Shown here: piece after piece, positions 8,551 to 19,075 of the stretch
Position numbering within the stretch: position 1 is the stretch's first letter
How the letters are laid out: the number at the start of each line of letters is the position of its first letter
Origin: Tenacibaculum maritimum NCIMB 2154
Lineage (GTDB): Bacteria; Bacteroidota; Bacteroidia; Flavobacteriales; Flavobacteriaceae
Direction of reading: 5' to 3'
Length of the DNA: 64,000 bases
Assembly (NCBI RefSeq): GCF_900119795.1
Contig: NZ_LT634361.1
Location: 2,666,001-2,730,000 of the forward strand
The notes under the pieces: generated by a model
The model's input: only the letters and a program-made list of their open reading frames with translations
Database searches by the model: none
What the model was told of the DNA's origin: nothing
Position numbers and translations under genes: made by a program

Positions 8551-11500
8551 TTATTCAACAATTAGCCTTTCACTCATCGTTTCAGACGCTGTTGTCAGTT
8601 TATAAATATATACTCCAGATTTCAATGATACTTCTGAATCACTTAAATTAAAGTCTATATGATGTAGTTTATTTCCTTTAACTTTCTTTGCAATAAAAGT
8701 ATGTACTTTTTGTCCTAAAGCATTATATAAACTAATATCTACAAACTCATCTTTAGCCACTTGGTAAGTAATACGTGTATGGTTTTTCACTGGGTTTGGA
8801 ATATTTTGCCCTAAACGATACCCTTTACTAACTTTTGTATTTGGCTCTTCAGACTTGGCTGTAAAATTCAATACATATGGACTTTCTAAATCTCCAATTT
8901 GCTTCCCTCTTTCAAAACTTAAAGAATTATCTAAGCTTAAGATTTGCTCTCCATCAAATAATTTAAAGGCAACATCTCCTTCTGCAAATCCTCCTATTCC
9001 CATAAAGTAATGATATACATCATCCACTAAAGTAGGCTTGGCAACTCCTCTAATTTCTCCGTTTACAAAAGCTGCTATTACATATTCTTTAGTCACATCA
9101 AGATCAAGAGATTCTAAAGTAGCTACCGCATACATAAAGCTAGGGAATTGATTTCTATTCACTTTCCAGTTGATTGCTTTAGCTTTACTTAGATACGCTT
9201 CTGAAGTATTTTCTGCTACTACTGAACGTGCAAAAGAACGAGGTGTTTTAGTCGCTATTCCACTATAATTCAGAATTCCTTCTTTATGAGCTTTATACTT
9301 ATACCCTAAACCTGGTGTTAAGTGCGTTAAACTACCAATCCAACCTTCTCCTTCTTTATATTCAGCATGTAAACCTCTTCTCTCGATTCTATCTCCATCA
9401 CTAACTGTAGTTGAATTCAATGATCTTAAGGCAATAGGAATTGTTTGTAAATCGCTAGGGAAATAAGGAATTGAAGTAAACTCCATGTCTCCTGCTACAG
9501 CAATATTAGTGTCAAGCGATACATGAACTCCTTCTATAGTCACAAATTTTGATCCTTTTGAATATAATAAGTACCCTTTACGAACATCTAATTCACTTGC
9601 TTCACCTTCTTCTAAATTAAAAGTTCCATCACTATTAACAGTCGCAATTAATTTCAAGCTAACTGCATCATGTATTTTATCTCCTCCTTGGAAACCTTTT
9701 ATGCTACTCAAAGGTAATGTCATATCAGTATTATTTCCTTTTAAATTAAAGCTTACTTCTTGGAAACCTTCTACTAATGAAATTCTACGAGATACGCGCT
9801 CTCCTACTGTTAACGTAACAGGGGCACTAGCTTTTCCTATAGTTTTAAACTCAAATGAATACACTTCTTTAATTCCTTTGTACTCTGTACATTCAGAAGC
9901 ATCCCATACTCTAAAACTTAAAGTTCCTTCTTCTCTTATATTTCCAAAAATACTAAGATTAACCAATCCGCTAGCATCCACATGCGCTTCTCCTCTATAT
10001 TCATCATTCAAATATGCTACCACAATATCTCCTGAATCTATAGATGGAGTATTATCTATAATAAGGCTTCCAACAATACTCATATTACTTATAAACTTAT
10101 TTGAATTAAAGTCTTCAGCAAAATCAGGTACCGCACAAGTTACAATTACCTCCAAATGGAAAGCCTCCACTCCTATTGGTTTATCTTTACCATCAACCGT
10201 TTGGAATACTTCTATATATACGTCAGCAGCATGTTTTCCTGGATTTAAATATGGTGCTACAACAAATTCTAAATCTCTTTCAACAAAGCTTGCCGCTAAG
10301 TTTTGGAAACTATTTGCCTTAATTGCTGTTCCATCTTTCTCAACAGTTAACCAAGAAGGTAGTTGTTTGAATCTATATTTAACAGGGCTTCCTCCTTTTG
10401 AATTATCCAAATCAATTGATGAAACTGTAGTGCTTGTTCCTTGCTCTTGACGAACAGTTAAATTATTTTTAGTCCAAGCAATTGTATTTCTGTTGACAAT
10501 AAAAGACCATGATTTTCCTTTTAATTGGTTTCCAAAAGGATCTTCCAAACGTCTATTACGAATCATTGCTGTTAACTGAGCTCCTTCTACGAAAGAGGCA
10601 TCAAACACAGGAATGATGTGTACTTGCGTATCATTATTAGATACTTCTAGCTGGTATTGTAAATCTTTAGCTACTTTGGTAACATCTAACGGCGCTGCTT
10701 TAGAAATACCTCTTACAAAACTCAATCCTTTTTGAGTAGTTGCCAAAGCATTTCCAGTATAATCACGAATTGCCTCATCTGGCGCTCCGTTAGCTCCTTT
10801 TAATGCATTATCATCAAATACAAAGTACGCTACTAAACCTACCTCATTTCCAACTAATTGCTCATCCATGTATTGTACAATATCTGATGGCGATCTATCA
10901 TTAGTCCAAATACGCATTTCATCTAATTTTCCAACAAATGAAGTTCCTCCATTGTTTTTAGCTATTTCAATAGCATCTTCATTTGTAACTAAAGCAGCTA
11001 TAGCTCCTCCACCTACAGAAACACCATTATAATATACCGTTGCTGTGTTTACTCCATCATATACAACTGTTACATGCGTCCAGTTAAAAGGTTGCAAGGC
11101 TTTAGCACTTTCTACTGTATTGTTCACCTTAATTTTACCTTCTGGAGTTAAAGCAATACTGAAGTTATCTCCTTTTTTAACAATCTGTGCATTAGCACTT
11201 CCTGCTGGCAAAGAACTTGGATTCACCCACATTTCAATAGTAAATGGTTTTCCTGCTTCTAAATTAAACTCTGGTCTATGAGGTACGATCACCTCGTCAT
11301 CAACATTATCAAACTCAGCAGCAACTAAATCTTGAGGAAGTCCTCCTAAAATTCCTCTTAAAGAGAAACTACTATTCACTACTGTTAACGGATTAATAGC
11401 CCTATTGAATTCAACATTAATGTTTCCTTCTTTTAACACTCCCCCATTTATTGGATTCGTCTTAATAACTATTGGAGCTACTCTTGCGATGGTTCCTTTT

Positions 11501-14500
11501 ACAAAAGCTGTTGGATTTTTTCTACTACCAGCTGCTTCGTTTGCACATACAGGTGCTATTCTAAAGTTATATGCTCCATCAGATAAACTTGAAACATCTG
11601 CTTGGTAAGAAATAATTCCTGTTGCGCTGTCCATATTCTCTTTTAATTCTTTTAAAGACAACTTCTTAAGCTCAAAAGTTTTATTATTTCCTGGCAAAGC
11701 ATACTCTAAAGCTACTGAAAAATCTTCCGCTACTTGATCATTCACTACTTCTGGAATTCTAAACTTCACGTCTAACTTATTTCCACTAGTATTATTTACC
11801 ACCCAGTTTTCTTCTGGCGCACTTGTTGTTATTTCACCAATACAAGCTCCTTTAAAGTGTGCTGTTACTGATATTTCTTGGAAAGGAACCACGCCTACTT
11901 CTGCATACTCGTCTTGACGATAGCTACGGAATCCATCTCCTGCTTGCTCACATTCTGAATAAATTCTAATTTTAATATTCTCGTATGAAATTTCCTTTGG
12001 AGCATCTAGCCCTCTAGTAATCTTCAACTGCGCTTTTATTTCCTTTTGAACTCCTGTTTCAGAATCTCCATCTAATCCAAAAGAAATAGGTGAAGAGGTT
12101 CCTGGTTCAAATATAGGCGACTCATTTAAGAATACTTGTGCTCCGTTACCATTTGAAGCTCCTGCCATACCTACTATATAAGTTTTACGAGTACGGTCTT
12201 TAGCTACCTGTGTATTACGTAATGTTAAGTTATACAAAATAGACCCGTCTCCTGAACCATATTTTTCAGCGCTATCTATTACAATTTCTACCCCTTCTCT
12301 TGGTACCGTACCTGATTCAAACGGACAGCTACTTTGCCCTGCTACTGTATAAAATATAGGAGTATCATACATTTTATCTCTTGCCATACGAACACTAAAC
12401 TGATCTCCTGCATCTCCATCTGATAATGTAAAGCTATCCTCTCTTGAATTTCCTCTTCCTGTGCTATAGCTATTTTCAATAGTTCCTGAAATATTAATTT
12501 TAGTATTCAAATTAAAATCTACTCCAAACGCATTGATCTTAGTCTTTACAACTCCGCCACCTCCGCCAGAACTACTTGTTGAATTACTAGAGTTCTTTTC
12601 GTTAGCTCTTGAAAGCGTATAGGTTGTAGAAGTTCCACCACTAAATGACAATTGGGTATCTATTTTCTCAATTGTACTTCCTAAATCTTCTCCTACTGAT
12701 TTTAGATCAGAAGTTGTTTCCGCAAATGATCTTGTATGATCATTCATATACTTCAATTGTTCTTCTCTAGACTTTCTCTTAACAATCTCTTTCCATCTCT
12801 TGATTTGATATACATAATTAACAATCTGTTTATCTGTATCTTTTGAAGATATGTCAATATTAAATCCTTCAATAGTTTTTGCATTTTCTAACGAATTTCT
12901 TTTCGCTATTTCCTCTTTTGGAGTTGAAAACACTTGGTCATATCTACTGATTAATAAATCTTGTAATTTTACAATGATATTATCTTCAATATCTTGTCTT
13001 GTATATACAAAAGGAGTGAATTTATCTGCCGTCATTACCGCCTTGTCATAATCTATCATCGGTTGGCAATTTTCATCTATTAATAAAGTTTTTCCTGTTC
13101 CAAAAGTAAGTACTCTTGAAGTTCCTATAAATACATCTGCATCTTGCCCTACAATAGTTGCACCAGAAGACGTACTAATTGATTGGCTTAAAGAAACACT
13201 TCGTCCTCCTCCTTTTGAATGCCTATGACCAGTATTAATATTAAAATCTCCTCCACCTAAAGCTTTACTTTTAGTTATAGTTCCTATAATTCCTTGAGCA
13301 GCTCCTACTCCTAGTGGGGCAGCAACAGCTAAAGTAACCGTTTGTACTTCTACATCAGCTCCTGCAGTAATAGAAGTATCTAAACTATAATTACCGCCAC
13401 CTCCTACAGAGCTGCTATATGAATATGTAGCCCCTCTACTTAAGGTAGATGAACTTGCATCTCCTGGTGGATCATACAATACAAACCCTACTGTTGGATC
13501 CGTTAATGTAAAGTTTTCATTACCTCTCTGTGCTCCTGTAATATAAGAAGATTTTTTTACGGTGATATTACGACCTTTATGTGCTACTACAATGTTTAAG
13601 TCACGTAAATAATCTCCTATAAAGTTAGGACTTCCTGTAAAGGTTAAGAACCCTTGCTTTCCCGAGGCATCTGTTTTTCCTTTTGTAGGTGCTAAAATCA
13701 TCTTTCCGTTCAAGCCTACTTCTGCTCCTTCTACATAACATTTATTTCCACCATATTCTTCGAAAACGGATACTACTGCTAAGATGCTTTTTCCTGACTC
13801 TAATTTATAAATAGTACTATTATCTCCACAAGTTGGATCAATTTTTTTACTCTCCAATACCGCCTTTTCTTTAATGTTTTCAAGCTCTTCTTTACTAACA
13901 TCATACAATGTCAATGCTGCTTGTAACTCATTTCTGTATGGGAAATCATAGCTCTTATTTCCTCCTCTTAAGTCAATAATAGATGATTGTACTACATCTG
14001 TGGTTCCTTCTCTCGTTAGCTCCACTCTATATTGACCTGGTAATAAGTCATGAATTGTAAATAAGTTATTTTCATCATTAAAATCACTTGTTGTAATTGT
14101 TTTCTCGTAACGAGGAAATGCAATGTCTGTTCTTGTAATAGTACCTGTCCAATTACCTACGCTATTATTACATGGAATTACAATGTTTCCTACAAAAGAT
14201 CTTCTTGTTATATTTTCAAAATTGATATTTGAAGTAGGCTCTGTAAGATTAAATAAGTACTCCTTATTATTTTTTGGGTTGACTAACTTATTACTATCTC
14301 CTTCTTTAAAGGCTACATAATCATATTCAAATTTTCTTAAGTATTTAGAACTTGACGTTTCATTAAAATAAGCTCCACCTTCTAACAATAAATAGTTATT
14401 CTTAGTTCCTGATGCCACTGCTAAGTTAATAGCTCTTGTTCCTATTTTATGCTCAAAAGTATATGATAGCTTCAAGTATTGTTCATCTTTTGCTACGACG

Positions 14501-17445
14501 TTACCCGCTTTAAGTTTATTTAATTCAGGTGCGTTGTAATGAGCATTTCTAAACTCTAATATATCCATATTTGCCAAAGAGAACTCTTTCATTTCTGTTT
14601 CACTAACATAACTTGCTCCTACATATACCTTACTATCAATAGCTTCTCCTGTATAAGCTTTCGTCTGGTAGTCTCCATTTACCCAAAGACCTATTACACT
14701 ATTTTTAACATCTTTTGTTATTCCAAAGAAAGTATATTGAGATTTTCCTTCTATTACTTTAGAAATTAATTCTGTGTTACCTGATAATAATACCAATTGA
14801 TTATTATTTCTTAACTCTAACTTAAGCGCTCCCCAATGTAATACTGTTTGTAACTCAGGAATTTTTGCTACCGCCGTATTTCCTCCTGGGTTTGGCAATT
14901 CTACATCTGGTTTTATAAAACCTGACCACGTAAATCCTTCGTTAGCCGCTACTGCAATACTCTCTGACGACACTGCATATCCTTTGTTTTTAAAATCTAA
15001 ACTAGAACGATCAATAGCTACGCTATTTCCTTCTAACCTAGGTTGCCCTACTGAAACACTATGTCTTTTAGGCGCTCCTGTAATTCTATAAACCCCTTGT
15101 TTATCTGTTCTTACTAAAGAACCTTCCTCCACGCTAGCTACTTCTTTTCCGTTTAATCTTATTCCTGTACTTTGTATTGTTGGATATTCTATAGACTCTC
15201 CTCCTCCATTTGCTACTAAATACACCACCTTACCAGAAATATCGTACTGAGAAATATTGGTAAAGCTTGTTGCACTTGGCTGCTCTGATGATAATGTTCT
15301 TTCTATATTATTAATTCGAGATACTGGAGAAAATTCATTATTAGGTTTTGAAGGTATTATTTCATATTCTAAATAATTATTAGCTGAAGTAACACTTTGC
15401 TTTCCTGTATTAATGCTATTAAAACTATAAAGCCCGTTATCACCAGTATATACTCCATAAACAATAGGTTTGTTTACAAAAGCATCTCCCTTTGCAATTC
15501 TTTGAAATGGCTGCGTTGTAGTTGTTAATGGAGTCATTGAAACTCCTTTAAATTTCCCTAAAGTGAGTGCAGCTTGGTTATAAATACTAGTAGCATCTTC
15601 CATGTCAAAACGATAATAAGCAGCTAAACCAGGTAAATTATTTGCTCCTAATATTAAATTCCAATATTTATATATTTGCGTAGCATTTTTCTTTCCTCCC
15701 CAAATACGAATTTCATCCAAATCATAAGTATGCGTTACCTGAGCATTGAATGAAAACCTAGAAGCTCTATTTAACCCTGTAATAAATTTTTTATTTGTTG
15801 TTTTATTGGCTACAATAGGACTCTCTTTATCAGTCGGTTGACTCACTCCTCCATCAATATATACCGCTCCTCCCGTTGCATCAAAAGTAAATGCATAATG
15901 ATGCCAATATCCATCATTTGGCTTAGCTGTTGTTAAATAAGTAATGGCTTTAGGATTATTTTCCGTTTCTCTTGAACGAATCTCCATTTGGGCAGCTCCC
16001 ATACGAATTTCTCCTTCTCCTAATTTAAACACTGTATTTACCCCAGTATTATTAGTTACATCATTACGATACCAGAATTCGATAGTTCCTTCTCCTTCTC
16101 CTATTTCAAATAAAGATACATCATGAATATCTACTGGAGTACTCCCTTTTGAAAAGCGCAATGCTTTTCCCGGCAATACTGTTTCTTTTAATGTTTTAGC
16201 CTCTATCAATACATCTTGCGTAGCAACTCTATTTGCTGTTTCTACACTTCCTCTTACTTCTCCATTTGCAAAAACAAATCCATTGTCTTCTCCTGGCTTA
16301 CTTCCTTCAATTCCTTCAGCAGTTACTTTATATTTGTACAACTCATTTGGTAAAATTTCATCATCATCAAAAGTCAAGTACGACGAAACAGCATCACTTG
16401 AAGTTGGTACATAAGTATCAACAGTAGCAAACCTACTACTTGGATCTCCTATATTTCTTCTTTGAATAATATAATTAGTAGCCCCAGAAATATGCGGCCA
16501 ACGCAATTGAATAATTTGTTTACCTGAGCTTTTTCTTCCTTCTCCATCCGTTGCATATAAATAAACATCTTTTAAACTATATATTGGATGGTCTGCTTCT
16601 GTAGTTAACTTTGCTAAAGTTACTTCTTCTTCTCCTTTTGAAATTTTACTTATTACTCTTGAACTTGCAGGCACTTCTACTCCTGTTAAAGAAGCTACTA
16701 GATTATCCCATAATGTTTGCTGTATTGGTAAATTTGACACATATTGCTCAACAAAATCATTTTTTGCATATGCTATTACCAATCCATTACTATTTAAGCT
16801 CTTTAAATCATCTGCATTAGAATAGGTCAAAGATTTTTCGCTATCAATCTGTTGCAAAGTACGTACTCGGTTCCAAGCTCTATATTCTGCTATACTCAAC
16901 TGCTCATCTCCTGTTACCATCATATACATTTTCTCTGGAGAAAATCCTGTACTAGGAAGTGTTAAGTTTGCTTTTTGGGTACCATCAACAACTAAACGAA
17001 GACTTGAAGCTTCTGTATTGATTGTTACGGCAATATGATGCCATTTATTTTCCCAAAATTCCTCATTATCTCTTCCTAACGATATCGTTTGAGAAGTGGC
17101 TCCCATTTTAGCTTCTAATTGAACTCCTGAACCTATTAATGAAAATTCCTGATTTCCTGATAATAAGTTTGAAAACTTCCATGCTCCCATCTTCGATACT
17201 CCTGGAACAATGTTTTCCATATGGCCTTTCATGACCCAAAACTCGATAGTAGCTTGCCCTTTTACTCCTGTTTCTAGTAATTGACTTGTTACTTTATTTT
17301 GAGTATCAAAATGCGTGGTATATCCATTATGCCCTTGTAAAATCAATACAGGGGGTCTTTCTATTGACTGACCTACGATGCTTAATGATAGTACAAGCAA
17401 GCACCACATTAAGTATATTTTATTGGTATGTATTTTTGAATTCAT
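8551..17445 (-). CDS. Giant LamG-domain T9SS-secreted surface protein
   Basis: A 2964-residue exported protein, probably an adhesin or matrix protein. After a signal peptide (about 27 residues, ending IVGQS) come LamG/concanavalin-like domains near residues 60-205, 445-600, 835-980 and 2040-2200, each with a TIEFW- or WSGF-type strand and a DEIRIW-, YRAW- or MRIW-type ending. A regulatory-like domain lies near 1130-1170. A Gly/Ser-rich stretch near 1335-1445, a basic helical stretch near 1490-1600 and a second Gly-rich stretch near 1600-1640 match no family I know. A Big_5-like Ig domain starts near 1990. The last 80 residues are a type A T9SS sorting domain (NIPNPVKN, SLYNALGQKV, LKSGVYIYKL). 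It is the last gene of an operon. Confidence 0.9.
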   Translation of the reverse strand: MNSKIHTNKIYLMWCLLVLSLSIVGQSIERPPVLILQGHNGYTTHFDTQNKVTSQLLETGVKGQATIEFWVMKGHMENIVPGVSKMGAWKFSNLLSGNQEFSLIGSGVQLEAKMGATSQTISLGRDNEEFWENKWHHIAVTINTEASSLRLVVDGTQKANLTLPSTGFSPEKMYMMVTGDEQLSIAEYRAWNRVRTLQQIDSEKSLTYSNADDLKSLNSNGLVIAYAKNDFVEQYVSNLPIQQTLWDNLVASLTGVEVPASSRVISKISKGEEEVTLAKLTTEADHPIYSLKDVYLYATDGEGRKSSGKQIIQLRWPHISGATNYIIQRRNIGDPSSRFATVDTYVPTSSDAVSSYLTFDDDEILPNELYKYKVTAEGIEGSKPGEDNGFVFANGEVRGSVETANRVATQDVLIEAKTLKETVLPGKALRFSKGSTPVDIHDVSLFEIGEGEGTIEFWYRNDVTNNTGVNTVFKLGEGEIRMGAAQMEIRSRETENNPKAITYLTTAKPNDGYWHHYAFTFDATGGAVYIDGGVSQPTDKESPIVANKTTNKKFITGLNRASRFSFNAQVTHTYDLDEIRIWGGKKNATQIYKYWNLILGANNLPGLAAYYRFDMEDATSIYNQAALTLGKFKGVSMTPLTTTTQPFQRIAKGDAFVNKPIVYGVYTGDNGLYSFNSINTGKQSVTSANNYLEYEIIPSKPNNEFSPVSRINNIERTLSSEQPSATSFTNISQYDISGKVVYLVANGGGESIEYPTIQSTGIRLNGKEVASVEEGSLVRTDKQGVYRITGAPKRHSVSVGQPRLEGNSVAIDRSSLDFKNKGYAVSSESIAVAANEGFTWSGFIKPDVELPNPGGNTAVAKIPELQTVLHWGALKLELRNNNQLVLLSGNTELISKVIEGKSQYTFFGITKDVKNSVIGLWVNGDYQTKAYTGEAIDSKVYVGASYVSETEMKEFSLANMDILEFRNAHYNAPELNKLKAGNVVAKDEQYLKLSYTFEHKIGTRAINLAVASGTKNNYLLLEGGAYFNETSSSKYLRKFEYDYVAFKEGDSNKLVNPKNNKEYLFNLTEPTSNINFENITRRSFVGNIVIPCNNSVGNWTGTITRTDIAFPRYEKTITTSDFNDENNLFTIHDLLPGQYRVELTREGTTDVVQSSIIDLRGGNKSYDFPYRNELQAALTLYDVSKEELENIKEKAVLESKKIDPTCGDNSTIYKLESGKSILAVVSVFEEYGGNKCYVEGAEVGLNGKMILAPTKGKTDASGKQGFLTFTGSPNFIGDYLRDLNIVVAHKGRNITVKKSSYITGAQRGNENFTLTDPTVGFVLYDPPGDASSSTLSRGATYSYSSSVGGGGNYSLDTSITAGADVEVQTVTLAVAAPLGVGAAQGIIGTITKSKALGGGDFNINTGHRHSKGGGRSVSLSQSISTSSGATIVGQDADVFIGTSRVLTFGTGKTLLIDENCQPMIDYDKAVMTADKFTPFVYTRQDIEDNIIVKLQDLLISRYDQVFSTPKEEIAKRNSLENAKTIEGFNIDISSKDTDKQIVNYVYQIKRWKEIVKRKSREEQLKYMNDHTRSFAETTSDLKSVGEDLGSTIEKIDTQLSFSGGTSTTYTLSRANEKNSSNSTSSSGGGGGVVKTKINAFGVDFNLNTKINISGTIENSYSTGRGNSREDSFTLSDGDAGDQFSVRMARDKMYDTPIFYTVAGQSSCPFESGTVPREGVEIVIDSAEKYGSGDGSILYNLTLRNTQVAKDRTRKTYIVGMAGASNGNGAQVFLNESPIFEPGTSSPISFGLDGDSETGVQKEIKAQLKITRGLDAPKEISYENIKIRIYSECEQAGDGFRSYRQDEYAEVGVVPFQEISVTAHFKGACIGEITTSAPEENWVVNNTSGNKLDVKFRIPEVVNDQVAEDFSVALEYALPGNNKTFELKKLSLKELKENMDSATGIISYQADVSSLSDGAYNFRIAPVCANEAAGSRKNPTAFVKGTIARVAPIVIKTNPINGGVLKEGNINVEFNRAINPLTVVNSSFSLRGILGGLPQDLVAAEFDNVDDEVIVPHRPEFNLEAGKPFTIEMWVNPSSLPAGSANAQIVKKGDNFSIALTPEGKIKVNNTVESAKALQPFNWTHVTVVYDGVNTATVYYNGVSVGGGAIAALVTNEDAIEIAKNNGGTSFVGKLDEMRIWTNDRSPSDIVQYMDEQLVGNEVGLVAYFVFDDNALKGANGAPDEAIRDYTGNALATTQKGLSFVRGISKAAPLDVTKVAKDLQYQLEVSNNDTQVHIIPVFDASFVEGAQLTAMIRNRRLEDPFGNQLKGKSWSFIVNRNTIAWTKNNLTVRQEQGTSTTVSSIDLDNSKGGSPVKYRFKQLPSWLTVEKDGTAIKANSFQNLAASFVERDLEFVVAPYLNPGKHAADVYIEVFQTVDGKDKPIGVEAFHLEVIVTCAVPDFAEDFNSNKFISNMSIVGSLIIDNTPSIDSGDIVVAYLNDEYRGEAHVDASGLVNLSIFGNIREEGTLSFRVWDASECTEYKGIKEVYSFEFKTIGKASAPVTLTVGERVSRRISLVEGFQEVSFNLKGNNTDMTLPLSSIKGFQGGDKIHDAVSLKLIATVNSDGTFNLEEGEASELDVRKGYLLYSKGSKFVTIEGVHVSLDTNIAVAGDMEFTSIPYFPSDLQTIPIALRSLNSTTVSDGDRIERRGLHAEYKEGEGWIGSLTHLTPGLGYKYKAHKEGILNYSGIATKTPRSFARSVVAENTSEAYLSKAKAINWKVNRNQFPSFMYAVATLESLDLDVTKEYVIAAFVNGEIRGVAKPTLVDDVYHYFMGIGGFAEGDVAFKLFDGEQILSLDNSLSFERGKQIGDLESPYVLNFTAKSEEPNTKVSKGYRLGQNIPNPVKNHTRITYQVAKDEFVDISLYNALGQKVHTFIAKKVKGNKLHHIDFNLSDSEVSLKSGVYIYKLTTASETMSERLIVE

Positions 17446-17455
17446 TTATTTCTTT

Positions 17456-17992
17456 TTAAAAAACGTTTGGAATTGTTGCCAATCGGAAAGAAAAACTTTG
17501 ATCTAACTTTCCATTACCAGCAACACTATTTGCGATCATGACACCGTCCTCTTTCTTTTGAATAGCATAACGGTTTTTAGCAGCTGTTTGAATAGCTATT
17601 AATGCAGCGTCTTTGTTACTATTAACAACAATCTCCCAAGTAAATTCGGTTACATCTTTTGTTGTTATCTTAGCAAACGCTACTGTGTTTGAGCTTCTAT
17701 CTACTTTCAAAAAGTACTCTGGTGATTTTACCGAAGCAATTAATACCTTCCCTTTTTTTCCTTCAATACCTTTCAAGATAAAAGATTGCAAATACGCTTC
17801 TCCTTTATTTTCAACCGCTCCTACTTTACGCAACTCTGCTGTATTTGTAGCTGTGTTATGAAACAATGCTTTTGTTTCTTCTCCAGAGGTTAAAAATCTA
17901 AAAATCTTGTTATCGCTATTATCCTGCTGTGCATTGATAGCTCCTATATGACCTATAAGCCATACCACAAGTATGTATGTATATTTTTTCAT
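17456..17992 (-). CDS. Small secreted protein, possible beta-trefoil
   Basis: A 178-residue protein with a clear signal peptide (about 21 residues, ending GAINAQ) and no lipobox Cys. The mature part has three similar segments built around a short strand and a hydrophobic core (FRFLTSGEETKALF, YFLKVDRSSNTVAF, RYAIQKKEDGVMIA), which suggests a beta-trefoil, but that is inference. It has no T9SS sorting domain, so it probably stays in the periplasm or is carried by a partner. It sits 10 bases upstream of the giant gene and 6 bases downstream of the coiled-coil gene, so all three are almost certainly co-transcribed. I do not recognise the family. Confidence 0.8.
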   Translation of the reverse strand: MKKYTYILVVWLIGHIGAINAQQDNSDNKIFRFLTSGEETKALFHNTATNTAELRKVGAVENKGEAYLQSFILKGIEGKKGKVLIASVKSPEYFLKVDRSSNTVAFAKITTKDVTEFTWEIVVNSNKDAALIAIQTAAKNRYAIQKKEDGVMIANSVAGNGKLDQSFSFRLATIPNVF

Positions 17993-17998
17993 TATATA

Positions 17999-19075
17999 TT
18001 ATTTTTTAGACTTCACTAACGTTTCTAGTGCTTCTAATTTTTGTAAAAGAGTTTTCATTGTTTTTTCTTGAGCTTGGATTTTCTCTTCTTGCTCAATTGT
18101 ATATAGCGTTAACTCCTCTACTTTTTCCACTAAAAGCGTATTGATTTGCCCTACATTCATTCCTTCTTTTACCACTTCCTTTTCAGTTGGCATATTGGGT
18201 AAATGCTTATTTTCTTTGATATAAGAAGCAACCTCATTTAAAGGCATTAAATGATATTCTTTTGCAAAAACGTAATCAGGAAATGTAGTGACATTTAAGC
18301 TTATTTGATCTAAGGTTAACTTTCCTCTTTCTAATCGCGCCATTTCTCTATTTGATCCATCTTTAAAGAAAATAGTTCCATTTTGTTTTCCATTTGCATT
18401 AGCTCTTAGGCTTAAATTTCCATAAGATTGAAATGTATTACCTCCTCTTACGGTAAAAGTACCATCTTTAACCCTTGCCATTTCATTATTTTCGCTATCT
18501 AAAAAGGCTACTGCACCTTTCTCTTTATTAGAAATCCCTGATTTTAATTTTAACAGCCCTGGTGCTGCAATAGTACTAGCCATATTTAAAGTAAAAACAC
18601 CGTCTTTTAACTTCGCTATTTCTTCATTTTGATGATTTTTAAAATAAATATTATTGCTATTCGAATCTGTATCTGATGTAACAATATCTTTTTCTTTCAC
18701 TTTTAAAGTTAAATTACCTAAACCCTGAAATTCTCCTTCAGTTGAAACTCTTCCCCAAAAATCTCCATTTTTTGCAGAAACTCCCGTATGACCTATCAGT
18801 GATAGATTTCCATTTATTGAAACTGGTGTAGAAAATACTGATAATTTTTTTCCCACTTTTAATTTAAAATCTTTTAACGAATTGCTATTCTGACCTACTT
18901 GAAATAAAATAGGTTCTTCATGATTTGAATTATCGCTATTAGCTCTTAATATTAATGCCCAAGTTTCACTTTTCACAGTTGAAAAATGGAAAGACTCCTG
19001 TGCACTAACTTCTTTTATTCCTCCTATTAAACCTAAAGCCATTAATACAGCTACTTTGATTGTATTTATTTTCAT
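17999..19075 (-). CDS. Secreted tail-fibre-like protein with C-terminal coiled coil
   Basis: A 358-residue exported protein that opens the giant-protein operon. The start at 19075 gives a proper signal peptide (VLMALGLIGGIKEVSAQ); an in-frame ATG 60 bases further upstream would bury it. The middle has at least three repeats of the form F-x-D/N-x-x-N-x-E-M/I-A-x-L/V-x-x-G-x-F/L-T (FKNHQNEEIAKLKDG, FLDSENNEMARVKDG, FKDGSNREMARLERG). The C-terminus has the stretch KEYHLMPLNEVASYIKE, then HLPNMP, then a heptad coiled coil to the end. This ending is common in Bacteroidota proteins resembling phage tail fibres (S74-adjacent type), but no self-cleaving chaperone domain is visible. A structural or trimerising role is inferred. 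Confidence 0.85.
   Translation of the reverse strand: MKINTIKVAVLMALGLIGGIKEVSAQESFHFSTVKSETWALILRANSDNSNHEEPILFQVGQNSNSLKDFKLKVGKKLSVFSTPVSINGNLSLIGHTGVSAKNGDFWGRVSTEGEFQGLGNLTLKVKEKDIVTSDTDSNSNNIYFKNHQNEEIAKLKDGVFTLNMASTIAAPGLLKLKSGISNKEKGAVAFLDSENNEMARVKDGTFTVRGGNTFQSYGNLSLRANANGKQNGTIFFKDGSNREMARLERGKLTLDQISLNVTTFPDYVFAKEYHLMPLNEVASYIKENKHLPNMPTEKEVVKEGMNVGQINTLLVEKVEELTLYTIEQEEKIQAQEKTMKTLLQKLEALETLVKSKK

Noticed and set aside
9701..10450. 249-codon plus-strand ORF inside the giant gene
   Set aside because: It is a shadow of the minus-strand coding frame with no homology or start signals. The same holds for the smaller plus-strand frames at 11045, 12851, 14123 and 16233.
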